Source: Chelonoidis abingdonii (Eukaryota > Chordata > Testudines > Testudinidae). From it: a stretch of 64,000 bases of DNA. Positions within the stretch are counted from its first letter, which is position 1; each line of letters opens with the position of its first letter. Under the pieces are notes generated by a model. That model saw only the letters and a list, made by a program, of their open reading frames with translations, ran no database searches and was not told the DNA's origin. The position numbers were made by a program, and so were the translations under genes. Below are positions 60,201 through 64,000 of the stretch, in pieces. The DNA is taken from positions 145,214,652-145,278,651 of the forward strand of contig NC_133773.1 in NCBI RefSeq assembly GCF_003597395.2, given 5' to 3'.

Positions 60201-63200
60201 TGCAGGTATTTATAGAGCTGCAGCATCGTAACATCTGGACTCTTCAGCAGCCGTAATTAATTGAGCTGGTCTTGTGCTTCGGGCACTGGGCTGGGACTCA
60301 GGAGATCCAGCTCAATTCTTTGTTCTGTCACAGGCCCTGGGTAAGTCACTCAGGCCCAGATCCTCCAAGGTATTTAGGCTCCTGACATCCATCAATTCCA
60401 GTAGACGTTAGGAGTCCCTCTGTGTGCATCAGCTTACAGGAGATAATCTTCCCATTCTCCCACTCCTCAGCTGTTGTGTTTGTGTACTGTGAGCTCTCTG
60501 AGTCGACACTATGTCTGTACAGCACCCAGCACAATGGGATCTCAAACACCATCAGGCCCTCTAGGTGCTACTGTAATGCAAATCATGTATCTTGCTGACA
60601 CCCCTGCAATGCAGGACAGTGCATCCTCATTGTACAGGTGGGAAACTGAGGCACAGGGAGACTGAGTGACTTGCCCAGGGTCACAGAGCCATGTAGCAGG
60701 GCTGGAAGCCAGCTCCCCTAGAACACACACACTGCTCAGAGAGACTCCTGTCACCCCTACCTGTTTCCATATGGCCGTTCTCATGGAGTCCATAGCGCGT
60801 GCCCAGCTCCTGCACAGAGAATCAGAGAGATCACACGGTTCAAGTGAAAATGCCTTGCAATCCACTGTCAGCTTCCTCCCGAGAGAGGCCTGGCAAGACT
60901 TCCAGAGGCGGCGAGATGGCAATGACCAGGATGTTGCAGAGATGAGTGGGTCTGAGTGAAGGCAGAATCCAAGGTGGCACCCAGGAAATGACATGGGCGG
61001 AGCAGCTCTGATCCCATCCAGTAGAGGGCAGTGCCCCCCTCCCCCCAGCCAGATCTTTGTACAATATCCAATCCAGGTGGGACTGAAACACTTTTGGGGG
61101 CGTTAGGCTGAAAGCCTTGCACTGCCCCATCAGTGGAAAAACAAACAAGTCCTTCACGAAAGACATTGAGGATGGGGGTCCCTATTACCAGAGCTGCGTG
61201 GGGTTTCACAGGTCAGATGGGGCCATTATGACTATTGAGTCTGACCCAGGGGAACCCAGTGATTCCTGCATCAAGCCCAGCCCTTCTGCTGCAGCGATAG
61301 CCCAACATGGGGAAAGACATCCAGCGGGATTTAAGGCCCCCGCCCCGAGTGATGGGGAACCCAGCATGTCACTAGGGTAGGTCGCGCCAACAGTTAGTTA
61401 GCCTCGTCGTTTACAAACTGTTCACCTTACGTCTAGAGTCCTGGGGCACTTTATAGACTAACAGACGTTTTGGAGCATGAGCTTTCGTGGGTGAATACCC
61501 ACTTCGTCGAATACCCACAAAAGCTCATGCTCCAATACGTCTGTTAGTCTATAAGGTGCCACAGGACTCTGCTGCTTTTACAGATCCAGACAGCACGGCT
61601 ACCCCTCTGATACTTGACACCTTATGTCTAGCTTCAGCTGCCCACCACGAGGGCTCGTTCTGCTAGATGAGAGAACCTCTGCCATCAGAGACCGCTTCCC
61701 CAGGAAGGGCCTTGCAGGGTTTTGTACAGTTAACTAGAGCTATTGGTCAGAGAAATCTGGTCATCAATTGAAATCCGCCCCCCCCACACCTTTTTTAAGT
61801 CTAATAAAAATATGTCTGGTCTAGTCTCAGTCTGGTTGCTAGGACCCCGGTGTCCACATTTCCAAACCACCATCCCCACAGGGACAAATCGGCCACCTCA
61901 CTGCCAGTCTCAGCAGAGAGGAGATGGACTGAATGGGCCCCGGAGACAACACTGTCCTCAGCCCGGGGGGTGGGTCCCTCCAGCACAACTTGCCCCCCAA
62001 CGCCTGAAGTGTAGCCAGCAGCGCTCACTCGCTGGGGCTGTCAAACTCGCACTGGAGAGGGGACAAACTGCAGTTGCTGTGATGATAAGACACTAAGTCT
62101 ATGTGCCTGGTAACAGAGTGTGGCTGTGCGGTGAGGGAGGAAGCGGGCAGCCGCAGAGATGCTGCAGTCCGGACAAGCCGTGAGAGAGTTGTCACCTCTG
62201 AAACACCAGTGAGTGGAGCTGCCAAGGCAGGGCAATCACACAATGCCTGGTGTATTAGCCCTGCACATGGAGCACATCTCACAGCTCTGGCTATGTGTTA
62301 CCTGCAGGAGGGGGCGACGCTCAGCCATAGCCTGCTCCACCCTAGTCTCTATACCCCATGAGGGACCGGGCCAAGTTACATCAGAGCAACTCCACTGGCT
62401 TCAGCAGAGTTGCTCTGGGTTTCCGTGGGCGTGACGGAGAAGAGAGTCTGGCCCACTCTGTATACTGGTGTCTGCCCTACCGCCCATGAGTAAGATCCAT
62501 CTCTCTCTAGTGCCCCTTCATTAACCCTTCATTAGCCTTTGCCACTCAGTTTCCTTCTCCCTGTGTATCTATCTCAACAGCAGATGTAGCAGCTAAATTG
62601 TCAGCTCCATTGCATAACACCGATGCCCGCTGCTGACTCTCGGAGGGATACCAGGCATGTTGACAAGACCTGCCTCTCACCCTAACCCCAGTCTGGTAGG
62701 GTCGGCTGGGGTGCTCTATTCCTAGCCCTGAACTCTCCGCACTGGCAGCTGGGCTCTCTCTCTAGTGGGGGGTCCTAGTCCGATTACCACACTGCCTGGA
62801 GTGCAGCTTGCCTTCAGCTTTTGATCGATGATTATTTCTATTTGATTTCTATCACTCGCTTGCCACAGCACATTTCTGGTGGCAGCCATAACTGTTTTAT
62901 TTGCTGCCATGCCCTGTGAGCTGCTCAGAATAACAACAATTGTGCTGAGGATCTCAAAGCCCTGTACATACACGTGATGGAGTGTATAAACCACACACAG
63001 GTAGACAAAGGGTTAATGGGAGCTGGTGGGTCCAATTAGCTCTCCCGTTTCCACCTGCGGGAGACGGGGGTTCAGCATAATTCATAATCCTAGAATATCA
63101 GGGTTGGAAGGGACCTCAGGAGGTATCTAGTCCAACCCCCTGCTCAAAGCAGGACCAACCCCAACTAAATCATCCCAGTCAGGGCTTTGTCAAGCCTAAC

Positions 63201-64000
63201 CTTAAAAACCTCTAAGACCCAGCTGACTCCCCCAGGGAAGGAGCTCAGAGTAGGGGAAGAAAAGGGCCAGAAAGGGGGAGACATGGGAGTGAGAGACCCA
63301 GGAGCAAAGGAGTCCCTGCTGCCTGGGAAAGGAGCCATGGGGAAGCTATAGCAGTGGAGCTCTGTGGTGGGCCCTGCAATAGGGAGGTTGCTCTGTACAT
63401 CAGCGTATGTGACCGGGCTGGCGGGTTAGTGACTAGGACCAGACCATCCCAGGGCCTGAATGGCCATCGGATGGAGAAGGGGAAGGTCTTGCAATGCCAG
63501 GAACAGTCACAGGGTGGCGAGCTGGCTGGTGAGTCACTATTCTGCAATAAATAAATAAATTAACCCCCACCCACACACTGGGAGGGTCTAGCAGGCCCAT
63601 TTTGAAAATGGGGAAACTGAGGCACACAGAGATGACGGGACTCACCCAAGGGCACACAGCACATCTGTGAGAGTCAGGAATAGAATTCATGCCTCATAGT
63701 CCCTACACTTCCTGCACTTTAACCATGCTCCTTCTGAATGCAGTTTAATGGCTCTGGGTTTGTAAATTATACCTACTTGTCACAGCCGTAGGCCAAGCTC
63801 CAAAGGGCTTCCCCAGCATTTGCTCCCAAGGGAGTCTGCCCGAGCAAGGACCTCAGCACATGGCCCATATATACAACAGCATCCTACACAACATTTGACC
63901 ATCTGAGCCGCCCGCCGTCCCTTGAGCACCGCTGACCTGATATGTGCCAGATGCCACCTTGCTCTGCTTCTGCTTCTCCTCAATTTTCTGCCGCAGTGGG
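54115..64000 (-). CDS. SPEF1: SPEF1 (sperm flagellar protein 1 / CLAMP), C-terminal exons, partial gene
   Basis: SPEF1 is a microtubule-binding protein of cilia, sperm flagella and epithelial microtubule bundles. It has an N-terminal calponin-homology domain and a C-terminal coiled coil. Five minus-strand exons are seen: 63937-64000 (partial), 60761-60809, 59468-59534, 56327-56438 and 54115-54222. Every border has GT/AG and all phases join, giving 132 residues that end in a basic, charged coiled coil with the segment MKVRRLEHLLHLKNVRIDDL and a TGA stop. From memory, the last two exons match the end of vertebrate SPEF1 closely, and the first matches the basic PLRQ segment after the CH domain. 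The middle (Gly/Ser/Pro-rich) is the variable linker. The CH domain and promoter are outside the window. No frameshift or stop is seen, so the gene looks functional. No canonical AATAAA was found just downstream of the stop. Confidence 0.88.
54395..54560 (+). mobile_element. MIR SINE (in SPEF1 intron)
   Basis: 'cctcaaagcactttgcaaag', 'cctcaaggtcacccagcagg', 'tagaacccagggctcctgag' and 'actcactgggctgcact' follow the MIR order. Confidence 0.8.
55110..55330. mobile_element. Possible Harbinger-like MITE fragment
   Basis: 'ggccttgtctacactaggct' has the terminal motif, and 'gtctccactgcaatccac' may be inner sequence; no matching right end. Confidence 0.3.
55333..55490 (-). mobile_element. CR1 LINE 3' tail (in SPEF1 intron)
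   Basis: Inverted tail: 'taagaacggccagactgggt', 'cagaccgaaggtccatctag', 'gccagtgccaggtgcccaga' and 'atcatcaagtgatccagccc'. Very common CR1 tail type in turtles and crocodiles. Confidence 0.8.
56327..56438 (-). CDS. SPEF1: SPEF1 penultimate exon (112 nt, start of coiled coil)
   Basis: Acceptor ccccag and donor gtgagg flank 112 nt. One base completes Arg, then 37 codons follow: a Pro/Gly/Gln-rich part and then the coiled-coil start (QLAEREQALLACQETVQ). The exon ends in phase 0. The native intron before its acceptor is only 25 nt long, because an LTR begins at 56464. Confidence 0.85.
56651..57705. mobile_element. hAT element nested in LTR, perfect 8-bp target-site duplication
   Basis: CAGTCGTGAGCTGGAGCTGG at the left, (inverted) CAGTGATGAGCTGCC at the right; gggtctcc at 56643-56650 and 57706-57713 is perfect. 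Further in, 'gaaccggttgttaa' is found near both ends. GC-rich middle with a G-rich minisatellite. No transposase. Confidence 0.93.
57381..57636. repeat. 128-bp direct tandem duplication in the hAT minisatellite
   Basis: 57381-57508 and 57509-57636 are almost identical, with G-rich motifs 'ttggatggggca' and 'gggtctcggggggg'. They sit in a wider G-rich degenerate array at 57180-57650. Confidence 0.85.
58520..58650. repeat. Palindromic interspersed repeat ('cctgattctcc' type)
   Basis: 'gcctgattctcccctcccgt' at 58539 pairs with 'ggggagattcaggc' near 58612-58626. Related pieces occur at 59030-59115 and 62350-62470, and the 48-bp minisatellite resembles this family. Confidence 0.5.
59468..59534 (-). 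CDS. SPEF1: SPEF1 internal exon (67 nt, linker)
   Basis: Acceptor actcag and donor gtaacg flank 67 nt. Two bases complete a Gly codon, 21 codons follow (YSSNPKTNAAGVHVQQSPRA then E), and the final AG joins G of the next exon as Arg. Residues are Ser/Pro/Gln-rich, as expected for the SPEF1 linker. The frame is open and continues without a break on both sides. Confidence 0.78.
59955..60085 (+). mobile_element. MIR SINE (in SPEF1 intron)
   Basis: 'cattgctgttatccctgcct', 'aagtgacttgccacagcaag', 'ccgtggcaaagctggtacta' and 'aaccccagatctcctggttt' follow the MIR order. Confidence 0.75.
60485..60750 (+). mobile_element. L2/CR1-type tail joined to MIR SINE
   Basis: 'tacagcacccagcacaatgg' and 'ctaggtgctactgtaatgca' (LINE tail) are followed by 'tgggaaactgaggcacaggg', 'cttgcccagggtcacagagc' (MIR). 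The MIR ends about 10-15 bp from the SPEF1 exon at 60761. Confidence 0.7.
60761..60809 (-). CDS. SPEF1: SPEF1 internal exon (49 nt)
   Basis: Acceptor gtgcag and donor gtaggg flank 49 nt. It starts in phase 0 with Glu-Leu-Gly-Thr-Arg-Tyr and gives 16 codons plus one base, which joins GC of the next exon to make a Gly codon. The segment is part of the poorly conserved linker between the CH domain and the coiled coil, so its assignment rests on phase and splice consistency with its neighbours. Confidence 0.75.
61175..61345 (-). mobile_element. CR1-like 3' fragment
   Basis: 'ggtcagatggggccattatg' and 'gagtctgacccaggggaacc' recall an inverted CR1 tail. Confidence 0.45.
61437..61617. mobile_element. 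PLE tail inserted as inverted dimer, 14-bp target-site duplication
   Basis: Flanks caccttacgtctag (61423-61436) and caccttatgtctag (61618-61631) agree at 13 of 14. Left half is minus strand (to about 61510), right half plus strand, and the shared part is 'cgtctgttagtctataaggt' on the plus strand. Ends in the 'cacggctacccctctgatac' tail. Confidence 0.85.
61481..61509 (-). ncRNA. Hammerhead-ribozyme core in PLE tail
   Basis: On the minus strand: CGACGA (61509-61504), a stem II GTGGGT / ACCCAC with loop ATTC (61502-61487), then an intact GAAA (61486-61483) and GC. The base pattern is that of CUGANGA-stem II-GAAA with the U of the first box changed or displaced. Stem III is minimal, as known for PLE hammerheads. 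Activity is doubtful. Confidence 0.5.
63085..63217 (-). mobile_element. CR1 LINE 3' tail (in SPEF1 intron)
   Basis: 'cctagaatatcagggttgga', 'ctagtccaaccccctgctca' and 'actaaatcatcccagtcagg' match the copy at 34756; truncated after 'aaaaacctctaag'. Confidence 0.88.
63543..63561. repeat. (AATA)n microsatellite
   Basis: caataaataaataaatta, about four units. Confidence 0.85.
63595..63732 (+). mobile_element. MIR SINE (in SPEF1 intron)
   Basis: 'cccattttgaaaatggggaa', 'actgaggcacacagagatga', 'cacccaagggcacacagcac' and 'cactttaaccatgctcc' follow the MIR order. Confidence 0.85.
63937..64000 (-). CDS. SPEF1: SPEF1 exon after the CH domain (partial, runs off the window)
   Basis: Read on the minus strand, 21 codons are visible (PLRQKIEEKQKQSKVASGTY plus Q), ending in phase 0 at CAG followed by the donor gtcagc. 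The segment is very basic and helical. In SPEF1 this is the stretch that follows the CH domain and starts with a PLRQ-type motif. The exon continues to the right, so its acceptor and the CH domain are not visible. Confidence 0.82.

Overview
The window reads as vertebrate nuclear DNA, most likely from a turtle (Testudines). The support is the mixture of repeats: several CR1 LINE pieces carrying the C-terminal part of CR1 ORF2, Penelope-like element (PLE) tails, hAT-like and Harbinger-like non-autonomous DNA transposons, MIR-type SINEs, and long LTR-like units in combinations I associate with chelonian genomes. There is no bacterial or viral-genome architecture: no operons and no dense ORFs. Repeat class names come from recognition of sequence, not from a database search.

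Only one host gene can be supported. Five minus-strand exons between 54115 and 64000, with consistent phases and GT/AG borders, encode the C-terminal part (132 residues) of SPEF1 (sperm flagellar protein 1, CLAMP). The N-terminal CH-domain exons lie beyond the right edge. Its introns are full of repeats, including an LTR that ends 25 nt from a 3' splice site and itself carries a nested hAT element.

Layout. 1-10800: repeats nested in repeats, namely CR1 pieces, a Harbinger-like foldback next to an 834-base assembly gap, and a decayed hAT transposase split by a hAT fragment, a Penelope-like element and an LTR-like unit. 10800-25440: mostly anonymous sequence with MIRs, an L2/CR1-type tail, one LTR-like unit, a decayed CR1, Harbinger-like pieces and a TIR transposon. 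25442-25541: a 100-base gap. 25542-28500: a strong CpG island, the best promoter candidate, with no recognised gene. It overlaps a G-rich unit (A) whose relatives (B, C) lie at 32.5-33.7 kb; C-rich tracts T1 and T2 accompany them. 29.5-43 kb: LTR-like units, CR1, a 45-bp minisatellite present in both orientations, and a hAT MITE with a perfect 8-bp duplication. 43-54 kb: three more hAT elements, a CR1, a 48-bp minisatellite and a Harbinger-like MITE. 54-64 kb: SPEF1.

I found no undescribed multi-gene system. The most informative signals are the LTR edge near the SPEF1 splice acceptor, hammerhead-ribozyme remnants in PLE tails, the A/B/C units with contrasting CpG decay, and several nested insertions dated relative to each other by target-site duplications.
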